From: Diphasiastrum complanatum
Taxonomy: Eukaryota; Streptophyta; Lycopodiopsida; Lycopodiales; Lycopodiaceae
NCBI GenBank assembly: GCA_029204225.1
Contig: MU832034.1
Location: forward strand, 1-64,000
DNA: 64,000 nt
Direction: 5' to 3'
A model generated the notes under the pieces. It was not told the DNA's origin. It made no database searches and saw only the letters and a list, made by a program, of their open reading frames with translations. The translations under genes were made by a program, and so were the position numbers. Of this stretch, positions 32,880-45,519 are shown piece by piece (positions within the stretch are counted from its first letter, which is position 1; the number at the start of each line of letters is the position of its first letter).

Positions 32880-34406
32880 CAAGAAGCTATGGAAAGCGAG
32901 TAAAACTCACTTTTGACGAACCAAACCTGGACACTGGTCGACTTCCCCACTCACAAGAGAGATATCGACAACAAGTGGATCTTCAAGAAGAAGATCAACT
33001 CTGATGGTTCCATTGCTAAATGGAAAGCACGGTTGGTGGCTAAAAAATTCACTCAAGTCCAAGGAGTGGATTATCAAAAAAATTTCAATCCTGTTGTCAG
33101 GATGCAGTCAATCAGGATTCTGATTGCGTTAGTAGGCACAGAAGACCTCATAATGCACCAAATGGATGTCAAGACAACATTTCTCAACGAGAATGTCGAA
33201 GAGGAGCTGTATACCTTCCAATCGGAAGGATTCGAAGTCAAAGGCCAAGAGCACAAAGTGTGCAAGCTGCACAAAGCAATCTGCAGCCTGAAACAGGCTG
33301 CAAGAGCATGGTTCGATAGAATCAACTCTTATCTCATTCAATTAGGATTTGCAAACAATTCAGCTGACTATAATGTTTATTTAAAATATATAGGCACCAA
33401 TTCAGTTCACATAGCTCTTTACATAGATGATGCATTTATTTTGTCCGATGACACTTCTCTTCTACACACTACTAAGAGTGATCTGTCAAAGGAATTTGAC
33501 ATGACTGATTTAGGAGCTGTTCATTCTTTGCTAGAAATTCACATTACTAGAGATAGACTTCAGAATATCTTAGCCAGCAGGCATATCTAAAAGGCAGTTT
33601 AGAAAAGTTTCATATGTCTGATTGCAAACCAATTGATACTCCAATGGATCCAAGTATAGTATTGACTAAACCTTCTTGTGCTGAGACTGATAGTGAAGTA
33701 CTCGACTTACCGAAGTACTCTTATCATTCACTAATCGGATCTCTAATGTATGCAATGTTGTGTACTAGACCAAATTTAGCATATACCTGTTAGCACGTTG
33801 ACTCAATTCATGTCTAATCCTAGAATCTCTCATTGGAAAGCATTAAAGAGAGTGATGAGATATATTCACAGAAGTCTAGACCAATTTTTATGTTATGATG
33901 GAAATGCTATCGACCCACTCGTCCTGCGAGACTACTCTGACTCAAATTGGGGAGGAACTGTTTCTACCAGAAAATCTACCTCCGGGTTCTATTTCTATTT
34001 GGCAGGGGGACCGATTTTGTGGAACTCAAGGAAGCAGAAATCAGTTGCGCTTTCTTCGACAGAGGCAGAGTACATCGCAGCATGTCAAGCTTCAAAAGAG
34101 GCTATATGGATCAGGTTATTACTTCACGACTTACATCACACTCAATTTAATGCTACCACCATTCTGTCCGACAACTTGATCTGTATTTCACTATCACTGA
34201 ATCCCAGATTTCATGGCAAATCCAAGCACATAGAAATCTAGTATCATTTCATTTGGGAGAAAGTTTTCTCAGGGCAAGTGATCCTTCAATACTGCTCCAC
34301 AACAGAAATGGTCGCAAACATCTTCACCAAAGCGCTTCCCAGGATCAAGCACCAGAAGTTCTTCAACAAGCTGAACCTGGCGAAGATACCAAGACACCAA
34401 CCATGA
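32880..34406 (+). pseudogene. Copia element B reverse transcriptase-RNase H
   Basis: An open frame at 32913-33590 encodes most of the copia reverse transcriptase: NKWIFKKKINSDGSIAKWKA, HQMDVKTTFLNENVEEELY, CSLKQAARAWF and the catalytic YIDDAFIL (YxDD kept). It is followed after frameshifts by KYSYHSLIGSLMYAMLCTRP, HWKALKRVMRYI, the RNase H segment DYSDSNWGG, SSTEAEYIAACQA, SDNLICISL, and the C-terminal KHIEI*YHF ... EMVANIFTKALP, ending with TGA at 34404. Stops at 33590, 33793 and 34241 mean it is inactive. Confidence 0.9.
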
Positions 34407-34419
34407 CGTTAAGGGGGAT

Positions 34420-35603
34420 TTTTGAAAATTAAGCCCACAGTTTCCTCCTTGGTGAATGACTGATTTCTATTTCATGATTCTTCTTGCATGTTTATTGATC
34501 ATTGATCTAGGGTCAAGTGAAACCAAATTTGATTCTACGTCTGCTCATCTGATACCTGCAGGAATCACAAACTTAGACAGCCAATTTATTTGAAGAACGC
34601 TTACAATGGGCTTTCGGCTCATCTCCAGCAAAGGGTAACCAATCTTGTCATAATATCAAGTTCAGATGTTAAGTCAATAATTTGAAGACATTGATGACTT
34701 GGCCATCTTCAAGGACTTCCACAAAATTATCATTTAGAACAAGTCTGCAAAAATACATTACTTTCACGACAGTCTGCAAAAATACTGTAAGTGTCACAAC
34801 AGTCTGCAAAAATGAACTATGTTTTCAACAGCTTCGGCTTTTTTGCATTTCTCCAAAATGCGACACTTGCATAATTCAAAAGTTTAACTTGTGCAGTTCA
34901 AAAGTTCAATTGTTTTTAACACCTTCGGCTTTTTCGCATTTTTTCGAAAAATGCGAAGAGAGAAAATTTTTGAAGGTCATCTAATTTCATAAGTTAAACT
35001 GTTTCAAGAACACCTTTGCCTTTTTAAGGGCACCTTCGGCTTTTTCGCAAAATCCCGAAGAGAGAAAAACAACGACGTCCTCGGCCGTGTCAACGATGCT
35101 AAATTATTGACCGTATACACTATGTACAGTCGTCACAAAAGCCATGTACTTCCAAGTAAAATGGCTTTTCTAATTAGGTGACAAGCATTCAATGTAATTA
35201 ATACACGGATGAAATCTATACTAATAGATCGTTCGAGCATAGATTAGTGGTTGCTCCGTCCATGATGAGACACATTATTTGAGCATCCCAATTACGTCAT
35301 CATTTTTAGTTGTAATTGCAATTTTGTATTGTGTTTTAGTGTAATATAGCAGCAGCTTGCTTTTATCTGTGTACAACGTAGATGAATGCTTGTTGTGATT
35401 GAATGCACTTTCATTGTTGTTTGATCACGCTTGTTTACTCACTCTGATCAAAACACGGACTTCTACGACTCCCCAGTTTCTGATCAGACGATGGCTGTCT
35501 TTGACGCTTGAGGAACTCGTGATATCACATTGCTCTTCGATTCATTTCAGAACTATATATACTTCACGCTGAATCTGATTTTAGCAATACCACACACAAT
35601 TGC
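34420..35603 (+). mobile_element. Copia element B 3' LTR (3' end truncated)
   Basis: It follows the polypurine tract AAGGGGGA and aligns from its start with the 5' LTR of element A (minus strand) and, from about 34650, with the 5' LTR of B. It contains the same 25-bp palindrome at 34933-34957. The match to the 5' LTR ends at AATACCACACACAA near 35603, so the last quarter of the LTR is missing and a different gag fragment follows. Confidence 0.8.
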
Positions 35604-35625
35604 ATCTCATAGGCATTCATTCATA

Positions 35626-35769
35626 ATGTCATCCATGGGTGGATATTTGTTAGAATCTAGTGAGAAACTAACTTCACAAACTATTCCATTTGGAAAGTAA
35701 GGATGGAATCACTACTTGTGATCCATGACCTCTTTGATATTGTTCTAGGAGTTGAGGAAGAGCCTGAAG
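35626..35769 (+). pseudogene. Copia gag N-terminal fragment
   Basis: MSSMGGYLLESSEKLTS, then after a frameshift SIWKVRMESLLVIHD and DIVLGVEEEPE, closely resembles the Gag start at 48547 (minus) of the Gag-protease family (RLTSINYSTWKVRMESLLEM, IVVGLEERP). About 140 bp survive between the LTR of element B and the unknown ORF copy 2. Confidence 0.75.
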
Positions 35770-38736
35770 CTGCCCAAAGAGCGACTCTGATGGTAGTTCT
35801 TTGCCGATGTGCTCTAACATTTGCCATCGTAGCTTGTTCAAAAAGGGCTGTGGGCCATAATAATGGAGCCTGTTCTGGAGGAAGCCATGCGTTTGCCAGT
35901 ATGTCGACATGAAGGGCGCTTGTCATGGCCACAAGGTAATAAAGTAGGGCCATGTTGAGGTGATCCATCTTGGTGACCAAGAGCTTATTAATATCCAACC
36001 GAATGGGAGGTAATGAGTGATCCCAATGAGTTGCCAAGGGTGCCAAGAAGGCGATAAGGCTGCAATTGTCGGCGAAATAGTGCACATCCCTATTTGGACA
36101 CCGATGGTACCGCTTGTAAAATTGGCTGCAATTCGAAATTAGATCGCAAGCCAGATCTTTTATTTGTACATACTCTATAAGCATAAAACATTAGATCTTG
36201 TTGGTCGTGAACTCTGGTGTGAAAGGTTCACGCATTTAGAGGAGGTTGAAATGGAAGAAGGTGGAAGGGGGGAAATGTTAGAATGTGGAGGAGATGAGGG
36301 GTTAGATTGTTCTGTCTCCCTTTCTTCCTGTGCATCTAGCCCTTGTTGTTGGTCTTGAATTTGATTGCCTATGGTTGCATTTGCAGAACCGTCAAAGTAT
36401 TGCCCTAAGCATGCTCCGTCGTCTCCCTGATCATCTCGTGGTTGTGGACGAATATGAAATCGTTGGTGCTGGTCATGATCCGGAGGTGGTACTTCTTGTA
36501 GTTTCTTGAGCTGCTCATCCAGGCATTGGATCTGATTTTTGAGGGCAACCATTTGCGATGTGGTATGTTGTTGTAGTTGCTGCGCCTCAGCTTGGACTAC
36601 CTTTAGCTTTCGTCCCAGTTGTTGGTATGTTGAATGTGGAATTACTGCCTTCCGAGATAAGAAGTGGAGCAAATTGTTGAAAATCAATGTAACTGATTTG
36701 TCCCATCATAGGAATACGTAATTCTTGGCTGGAAGTCATTTCGGCATCCAAGCGTTGCTGGAGTTGGCTTAGTTGTGTGTCCTTCTGGTTGACTTTTGCT
36801 TGAATCTGGTCCATTCGCTCTTGCATTGCATCCATCTAGTGAATTGTTCATCCTGACATGCACGTTCTGCTTGTTCATTGGCTTCTTTCATTGCTTGTGT
36901 TGCATCCTGGAGTTTTCTGGTCAGCACAAAATTTTCTTGCAACGTTGTGCCCTAGAAGGATTGGTAATCTGCAATGGACTGGGCAAGGTAAGTCTGTGTG
37001 TCGTGATTAGCTCAAATTGACTTTTGCACTAAAGGAGGGAGTTGCTCCCAAGGACCCAAGAAAGGAAGGGGTTCATTGGCATCTGGGTATTGTGGTGGAA
37101 CATTAGTAAATGAAGGGAAATGAGTGAATTGAGGGGCGTAGGTGTTGTGTTTTGTGGTGGTAGTTGTGAAGAGCTAGGTTGATTGTGGATAGGAAAACTG
37201 GTCGAGGGTTGAGTGGCGATAGAATGTGTGGAAGAAATGATGGTAACGATAGTTTGTAGGAGTTGAGCGACGAAAGAATCATAATCAAAGTTAAAATCAA
37301 ATGCGGAAGAGGTGTTAGTAGTGACGATGGGAGATGGTGATTTTGGGGTGGGGGATGGTAAAGAAACAGAAATGGTGATTGGAGGGGAGGAAGTAGTGGT
37401 TGTGATGGAGGGTGAAATGGACGAAGAAACTACAGTGATGGTGGTGGCCGTCGTGGCAGCGACATGCCTTGATCCAGAGAAGTTGATGCTAAAGCTGGTT
37501 GCCATGTAGCTTGACCCGCTGCGGTTGGAACTATAGTTGGAGAGGTCGAGCTGGTGAGAATTGTCGCTAGCTGAGCAAAGTACTGGGCCACTAAGGTGTG
37601 GTAAAACATGACCGAGTCATCTCCCACAAAGCTATCACCTCCTAAATCTGTTGCCTCTACATCTTGTATGTCTAGTTGTTGTAGAGCTGCTTCACCTATT
37701 CCATCATCTTCTGGAGACTTGTCGGCTTTGCTGGCTTTCCTGCGACGCATGAGTCTTGTAGGTGATGCGCCCTCTGGTAGCAGTCGCTTGAAAGTCTATG
37801 CTCGCTGGGTGGCTTGGTGCCGCACATGTGGATATTTTTCTTGTATTTTGGTGATGCACTGTGCACACTGGGCCCCTAGTTGGCGGTTGAGGACCATGGC
37901 GAGGATGTTCCCCACCTTGGTAACTACCTTTTTTGCCTTCAAAGCCGTGTGGAGCTTCTTTGTCAGCTTGTCCGCCCAGTTATAATGCTGGAGTCCATAT
38001 TTTCCCATGGCGAATGATACAATGAATAAATCGCTGGGGGAAATTCAGTCCATCCTGGGTTGTTGGACTTCAATGAACATGTGCATTAGCTCTGTCACTT
38101 TCCTTAGCTCCTTGTCTTGGATACACTTGATAGCATAGTCGTCGTGGGTGAAAAGTGTGGTGGACCCATCTTCGATGAGGAGGCGCAGCAGGTAGGTGTG
38201 ATCATATGCTATGCCCTTCCCATGAATGGTCGCATTTTCATTAGGGAATCCAAACGCCTGGATCACTGAAATATCCAATGGAATGATATGTTCGTGCTGG
38301 CCGGATGGAATGTAGAAAGACTCAGCATCAAAAGTGGAGTACGCTGCTCGTACCAGGCATTTCCATTGTTGTTTAGTATATGCAAGAAAATGTATGTTTA
38401 GCTTGGCCAAGAAATCTCGAGTGGATTGCTGCCAAATCTAGAATAGTGACTAGGTGGATTTTGGCTGTGAACCACGTAGCATAGGAGGTCACTTAAAAAT
38501 GGATTTTGGTTGCCAAACTGACACCATGGTGTGACATGGCAAGCAAAGCGATCGCAAGTATGGGCTTGTGTAAACACATTGGAGAGAGTGCAAACTGAAA
38601 TTCTGATTGAAATTTTTTGAAATTTTTGGTAGAGTCTCTCCAGCTTACCCGTAGAATGAATTTGCACAAGGAAATTTGTAGCCTTTTTGGGGTCTAAAAG
38701 TCTTGGAATTCGCCAACCTGATAGAGAAATCGCCAA
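35770..38736 (-). pseudogene. Unknown ORF family, copy 2 (most complete, about 1000 codons)
   Basis: Read on the minus strand with several frameshifts and stops, modules occur in this order. First is an N-terminal domain (MAISLSGWRIPRLLDPKKAT at 38736, AKLNIHFLAYTKQQWKCLVR at 38410, AFGFPNENATIHGKGIAYDH, WADKLTKKLHTALKAKKV). Next are a basic/acidic linker (MRRRKASKADKSPEDDG) and a Ser/Thr/Pro-rich stretch around 37505-37030. Then come a Gln-rich coiled coil (about 36835-36500) and a Pro-rich stretch. Last is a C-terminal domain (36180-35770: FADNCSLIAFLAPLATHWDH, ILANAWLPPEQAPLLW). No integrase, reverse transcriptase or transposase motif is visible. Copies 1 and 3 share parts of this layout. 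I do not recognise the family. Confidence 0.6.
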
Positions 38737-38739
38737 AAA

Positions 38740-40855
38740 ATTCTAAGACCTTCTGTACAGATAATATCTAATTGGCCTAAAAAGGTCCATTATAGTACCG
38801 GCGACTTTTGTCTGGGACAAAAATCACAATTTTTGAAGCATTTTGTCAAGAATTGATGAATTTTCACTGTATTCGCAATGTGGACCTGATTTCTGGTTGG
38901 ACCAAACTCGCCTAGTGATAGATGTGTTCTAATTGATCAAGAGAAGGATGGAAAATTTTGTTTGATATTTTTTGATGCTATTGATGTAGTTTCCTAGCAA
39001 TTGATCCATTTTTCTAGAATATTGGAAAATCTGATCAAGATAGATCTGAAAACTGATTTATGGATGGAGATCTAGAAAATGGAGATCGATCAAGATAGAT
39101 TTGGACTTGTTTGATAGACCTAAAGTGAATGGAGGTTGGATCAAGATAGATCGTGCATTCATTTTATCTAGTCGACTGATCCCTATAATGAGATTGGTTC
39201 TAGAAGGAAATAGATGCAAAAAAACACACACAGGATGAAAAATAAAGCAAGAAATACACACACATGTACAGGACGACAAGGGGACGGGTACATGCAGGCA
39301 ACACATAGGACGACAAATGTGATCAGTACATTTCAAGATAGAAGGAGTGCTCATGATACTGTCTAAGTCAACTCCCATTCACTATAGAATGTAAGGGGAT
39401 TCCATCAAGTATTTTAAGCAAGCATATTGTTACGGCCATATTCAGCTAAGGACATGCAATAGTCCTAATATAGTAGACCGGCCCTCCAATGTCTGAGATT
39501 ATTGGTCATGCCTAGATTTTATTCCATGTTGAGGCTTGTTGGTGACTAATGACCTTGAGAGGACCCAGACACTCTAATTGAGACATATGGAGTAGTGCAC
39601 ATACATGTGAAAGTTATAGGCAGGAGGAATGCATGAAGAGATGTGAGCTATTTATAGTTGACCTACATGGGGATTGCATGGGCTCATGCACAGGATCCTA
39701 CTCTCTATATATTGAGGTAGAGATTATTTCGTCAATGACTTTCGGTCTAGGTTACCAGTAGAGCTCTTCTCCTCTTGCTATCACATGGCATGGCTTGGGG
39801 GCTAGATCTAGGAGGTATCTCTAGGAGGGATCTAGGTTTGGTTGTGTGGTTTTGCTCCATTGTCTCTCTTGTGTTTTCTTATCCTCATCTTAATTGGGCT
39901 CGGATAGAGAGAGAAACCACCAATGTGACTAGAACTCAAAATCTCATTGATCTCCAAAAACTCAATACAATAATGAAGTGGATCATCCTACATGTAGTAT
40001 CTCAAGGTAGTCCATCTTCTAATTCTATTGCACCCCCTTTTTAACACCTCTCACATCCTATTGGATGAGTGACTCAATATCCCTTGATTTTGATTGGACC
40101 CTTCTACCAAATCTCTCACTTATGATTGGACCCTTGACTCTTTGCCAACACATAGGGCACATCACTCAAATCTAATCTAGACACTTGTAGACAACCTAAC
40201 TAGCTCAAGCCATGTCATAATTGACTTTTGGCCTAATGATGATAAAACATGTGTACTTGACTATTTGACCTCTAAAGCCAAAATTGGCCCTATCAACTAG
40301 TGACACCAAGATGCTTGACTAACAATCTTTATGACACCCAACATGATTAATCTATTTTAACTATTTTCCATATGTGGGAATATGCTCCACACGTGTGAGA
40401 CTTGCTCACAAACTAGAAACATAAAATTACCAAGCTAGATTTTTGCCAATTTTTCACAATTGTCAACATGTGCCTTTAATATAATCGTATTTGATTTTCG
40501 AACTGGATGTAAATCTTAGAGCAGGAGCTTCCATCTCTAACTTATTGAAGAAATCAATTTGTGCAGTTGCAACTTGAAGTTCTTCCGAAGTACTTGGCAA
40601 TAAATGACTTCCCATAGCATAATCTTGGATTCACTTCCAATATTCTTCTCTTAGTTTTTGAAAATGTTCAAGTCATTGTGCTCTTTCTCTGGCTTTACGA
40701 TCTACATTTGACATTCATTTCAAAGATATTTCTTCAAACTCCAATATACAATAACAACTATCTCTATTGATGACACCAAAAAAATGAGCATATGCATGCT
40801 CATGTTAAATATGAGATTTTAACGTAGAATATAGGATTATCGTTTCCACAAAGAT
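38740..40855. other. Intergenic, no supported gene
   Basis: GATCAAGATAGAT-type motifs occur at about 39029, 39085 and 39133, suggesting a small local repeat. No frame with a domain is seen; the plus frame at 39775-40044 is unrecognised. Confidence 0.4.
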
Positions 40856-40859
40856 AGAT

Positions 40860-41200
40860 ATATTATATTGATAACGTGACACAATATATCAACATGACAA
40901 TGGAACCTTTGCATAGGACTATAATATGAGCACAATGTTGCAAGATTATGTCCACTCTAGAGTAAAAATTGATTCAAGTGATTTTCAAAAGTATAGGTGT
41001 CAACAATCTCTGAGGACGTTAAAAAGAAAATCATTATTGAATATGGTTTGAATAATGATAGGCTTTTATTACATTTAAATTTGGGTAGCACGTAGTTATG
41101 AAACACTCCAAAAGAGTCCCAATGCCAAAAGGTAAATATAGTGAAGACCAAACAGGGCATGGTTAGACATGATCAAAGGAAGACCAATTATTCTTTAGAA
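40860..41200 (-). repeat. Dispersed repeat, inverted partner of 12800-13150
   Basis: The reverse complement matches the left copy over roughly 340 bp with indels. It adjoins, and slightly overlaps, the end of the gag relic at 41163, which suggests the repeat is the untranslated or LTR portion of that retrotransposon. Confidence 0.7.
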
Positions 41201-41769
41201 AATCAATTTCCAAATAATAATTGAGTACATTTTCTTCATCCTCCTCCGGAATTGCATCGTCCATAGCATTTTGCAAGAGTGCATACTCATTATGGCATTT
41301 CAACTCATGTATGATTCGTTTAGGTAGACCTGACAAAAACCACATAATCACGGCATTTTCGTTAATCAGCTCAGGTTCGCACTCAGATCTGAGGTGTTTC
41401 ACCCGTTCAATGTAATCTTGAACCATTTATGGCTTTCCCATTTTAATTTACTTAAAAGTAGAAAAGGGTCTTCCATAAACTTCCGAGGTCTGAACCGTGT
41501 GATAAGGGCTTTTTAACAACCTCCCAATTTGTACGCTCAGTTTCATCTTGATTATAGTATCAATGTTGTGTTGCACCTGTTAAGGCCATGGCAAAAAGTT
41601 TAAGTTTATCTTGAGGGAAAATTTCACCATAGACTTCATAGGATTCAGCATAGATCTGAAGAAATCTAACTGGATCTGTTAACCCATTGTATTTGGGTAG
41701 ATCCAAACGGGATGCTCTTCTAACAATAATAGGATTGACTTCCTGAGGAGCACCTCCAGGGGCAGCCAT
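41163..41769 (-). pseudogene. Retrotransposon Gag relic, non-UBN2 type
   Basis: The start at 41769 reads MAAPGGAPQEVNPIIVRRAS, then LDLPKYNGLTDPVRFLQIYA and DKLKLFAMALTGATQH. After stops and frameshifts the frame 41426-41163 gives MVQDYIERVKHLRSECEPEL, AVIMWFLSGLPKRIIHELKC. The pattern (short basic start, LPKYNG, F/YxxAL.G.A, then Y..RF/V..L ... F..GL) resembles the retrotransposon gag domain typical of Ty3/gypsy-type elements rather than the copia Gags elsewhere. Polymerase parts are absent. Confidence 0.55.
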
Positions 41770-41774
41770 CTTAA

Positions 41775-43555
41775 AAAATTGAAATCAAGCAAACAATGAG
41801 ATTGGATCTAGATTTTTCAATCAAAATTATCTCAGATCAGATCTGCTAGATCTGTTTTACTTTTTAAGAATCTAGTTTCTAAAAAAAAAAAATGAAATTC
41901 AATCAATCGATACTTCTAAAAAATGAAAAATTTCTTAGAATCCAAATTAGAATATATCAAATTTGATCCAAATTTTGACAAAGACTTAATCTGAAAAGTC
42001 AGAACCTAAAAATAGTACTGGCAAAGGTTTCCTAGGTGAAGATTGGCTCGGCAAAGGTTCAACAGTGCTATTTTGGAAAAAAAAAAAAAACTCTCTGATG
42101 AACTTTTCTAACAATTTCTTGGAAAACAACCTTCACCGACCTCTCAAATTCAAGATTTGACACAGATAAAGTTATGGTAAATCTGGCAAAGGTTTCTGAC
42201 ACAAGAAAATACAGTTTTTATAGTTTGGCGAGGTGACATCAATTCAAGTGGGTAATCTTCTGTCGAATGTGGATCATAATGGTGGTCCATCTGGTAAGGC
42301 CTATACTGGTTTGTGTTGTTGTTGTTGTTTTTTTTTTTTTTTTGAAAAACAGACTCTAGATTCAAATGTGGGATAAATGGACAGTTCTCAGAGTTTGGAG
42401 TCTAGTGTCAACCAAATGTCATTGTATTCAAAAAATATAGCAATGTTTATTTTGTCTCTATGAAATCACTCTAATAGATTCTGATGATACCAAAGTTAGA
42501 AGCAATTAGAATCGAACGTGGCCATGGTCGCGATAGTTTTATTCAAATTTGATAGGCATAGCCATGCATTATGAGAAGGATTATTCCGCAGAGCCCAATA
42601 GCGCATCCATAGAATACAGCCATTTCTCTATTGAGCATATTTTCCTTCTTCCAAAAGTCCTTTCACCATATGGAATTGAAATTATCTAGATGAGAAATTC
42701 ATTGCTCTATCAAATTCATATAAACTATAAAATAAAATCAACATTCCTCACTATAGAGCAATGTACGGACAAAAAAAGATGCATCAAGAATTTGATAGCC
42801 TGTCCAATCAAAAAAGATACTAGGGAAGAAGACTACTAAATGTCTTGTTGTATGTATTTTGTCAACCCATGCAAAACTAGAAGCTACTAGAGGCAATCAT
42901 CCATTTCATTAATCTCTTCTTCGTTGATTTTATATAATCTCTTCTTCGTTGATTTTATAAAATTTATGGGATGAACTTGTAGATCAAAGGCTCATTCATA
43001 GAAGATTTGCCACAAGCTTATCCTACAATAAAAAGTCAAAGCAGATGTTGAGACAGAAGAAAATGGTCAACAATGAATGGTTGATGATGAGAACTATACA
43101 TGAGAAAAGTTATTCTTACATTAAAGGTAGCCAAAAATTTGTAGCATCTGTCAAGGGATTCATGGAGCATGACACTTGATGGAGTATCACATGGTCTTCA
43201 TTTTTTAGGGCAAAAATGCTTAAATAGGAGGAGTACCATGTACTACATGTAATTAGTCCACGAGCTTAATAATCGGAGTGCTAAATATAGCCATGGAGCT
43301 AAATTGAACTAGAATTAATCAATAGGATAGTTAATGAGATGGCTTGCACAACTGTGCTATATTATAAATAGCAAGAGTGTAATAATGATTGTAAGATCCA
43401 GTTTAGCTAAATAAGGTCTCAAACTCATATTAGGGACACAAAGGACCATTATAAATAGCTAAGGTCATGCTAAATTTTGTGGCTACTCTACTTTTGTCCA
43501 ATTTTGAATTTTATGTGTTTTTGGAGCTTTTCTTTGAGAGCTTTTTTGATGGTTT
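41775..43555. other. Intergenic, no supported gene
   Basis: AT-rich DNA with homopolymer runs near 42078 and 42328-42343. The first 600 bp may be leader or LTR of the gag relic at 41769, but no LTR boundary or primer-binding site is visible. Confidence 0.4.
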
Positions 43556-43559
43556 TTGC

Positions 43560-44475
43560 CAATGTATTGTTTGGATGGAATTTACATCAAATGGATGTAA
43601 AATTAACATTCCTTAATGGAGAGTTTGAAGAAGAAGAATTTGGATGGCCATTACATCATCTGAATGTAAAATCTGCTTTTATTAATGGTACTTTAGAAGA
43701 GGTGTATATGTATCAACCTAAAGGATTTGTTCAGGAAGGACAAGAGCATAAAGTTTGTTATCTGAAGAAGACGCTTTATGACCTAGAGCAGGCACCACAT
43801 GGGTACAGTAGGACCATATTTTTTATCTACGAAAATGGTGAGAATGCATTTAGATCCTAATCCCTATATCATATACTTAGAAGATGTTATTTTTTTGGTT
43901 TCTTTCTATGTTGATGACTTGACTATCACGGGAAATAATCAAGATGTAGTGAAAATGGTCAAGATAGATCTTCAAAATCAATTTGAAATGACTAATCTTA
44001 ACCTAATGCATTGTTGTCTTGGAGTCGAAGTATGGCAAAAACGGCATGAGATACTAGGCTTAACACAGGCCAAATATGTCAAAGAGTTGCTTCACGAGTT
44101 TAGGTTATAGGATTGTAAGCTAGTGAATACTCCTATTGAGCCAAGTAAAAAGCTTTCTAAGTTTGGTGACTCTCAGCTATTTGAGTCTACTTTCGATAGG
44201 CAACTGGTAGGAAGCTAGATGTATCTCACCACGACTAGAGACCAAACATATGTTATGTTCATGGTATTGTGAGTCAATTTATGCTAGCACCTACTGAAGA
44301 GAATTGGAGGGTTGCTAAACACATCTTGAGATATGTCAAGGGCACTTCATATTATGGTCTAGTGTACAAGGGAGAGGAGAATCTACATGAGATTTGAGGC
44401 TATATTAATGTGGATTGGGAGGTGACTATGATGATCGATGATCTACCATGGGGTATGTGTTTTTGTTTGGTAGTA
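43560..44475 (+). pseudogene. Copia reverse transcriptase-RNase H relic with duplicated segment
   Basis: Two diverged versions of the same reverse transcriptase motif follow each other: LHQMDVKLTFLNGEFEEE (about 43588-43641) and LHHLNVKSAFINGTLEEVYM (about 43653-43712). The frame continues with QPKGFVQEGQEHKVCYLKK and, after a frameshift, SFYVDDLTITGNN with the catalytic YVDD, then KIDLQNQFEMTNL and later degraded sequence up to about 44475. It ends at the truncated LTR of a minus-strand element. Confidence 0.8.
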
Positions 44476-44479
44476 ATTG

Positions 44480-45512
44480 ATGAGAAGGAATCGATCGCGA
44501 AGCTTTTGCAAAGGGACCATGATCCTCTTGCGACTCGGATGGAGTTTAGATGCGATCGCTAGACACTGCCTGCTAAATCGCTCCTACGGTCCTCCACAGT
44601 CTAGTCAGGCATTGCTGATCTACGTTTGTAAAATTAATACAGCATTCAACATAGTTTCAACCAAGGTGTGGAATTCAAATGAACAAGAGAAACTCAGACA
44701 CACAATTAACATCAGGCGCATTTGCATTCGAGACCAGACACAACAAGAAAATCATCTATATTGAGCTTTCTCTAATTTCTTCAAGCACTGCATGCAAATC
44801 TACGCAGTGCATTAGTGTGGGAGAAACACGGTTCTCTCACGAGCAATCGTCTCGCTTTACTAGCGGACAGTTGGATCTACAGATCCTAGACAGAATTGTC
44901 TTCGCATGCAGGTGGACATGTATTCCGTATTTCGTCTTGATTGCTTACTAGCATTAGACTACTACATTACAGTGTATGTGTAATCTGTTTTATCTATATG
45001 TTAAGTATCATCCAATAAGTATAGTCGCTCTATGTAAATCTAAGATTAGAGTGATTTAGCATCTACAACTAATCAGGGAATCACAAGAGTGGCAGATTAG
45101 CCACGACCTAGGGAGTATCTGCTGACGTCATGCCATCATATCAGATTTTTGTACTTTTGGGTACTTGCATGATCTTTGTTGGTACTCTTTGGAGCATGAG
45201 GGCAAAACGGGTTTCGCGACATTTTTCATGTCGTGTCGTTGGTTTCGCCTCCGTCGTAGGTTTCATTTCCATCATTGGTTTTGTTTTGCTCGTTTGCCTT
45301 TCTCTCGTACTGGACTGCAAAAGATTTTCGTGCCAGACCACAAAAGATTCTCGTTCGTGAATCTTTCGTGTTCGCGAGCCGTTCGTCTTCGTCTCCTTTG
45401 CCTTTCGTTTTCGTGAAACCTTTCGTGTTTCGTGTCTCCCGACTTTCGTGTTCGCGAACATCTTCGTCGGTTGAAAGCTAGCAAGGCTTTGTAAACAAAA
45501 ACATTTTGTTTC
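44480..45512 (-). mobile_element. Copia 3' LTR, family of element D (end truncated)
   Basis: On the minus strand it begins TGTTTTTGTTTACAAAGCC at about 45512, after the purine tract GAGAGGGAGC. Most of it aligns with 57005-57750 (CTTGCTAGCTTTCAA, TAGTTGTAGATG, ACTAGCGGAC.TTGGATCTAC, TGCTTACTAGCATTAGAC). The part at 45200-45480 is rich in ACGAAA/TTTCGT iterations. The last part of the LTR is missing where it meets the reverse transcriptase relic. Confidence 0.75.
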
Positions 45513-45519
45513 TTTAGCT

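Noticed and set aside
45130-45481. Several overlapping plus-strand frames
   Set aside because: They lie within the 3' LTR of a minus-strand copia element and reflect its TTTCGT-rich composition.
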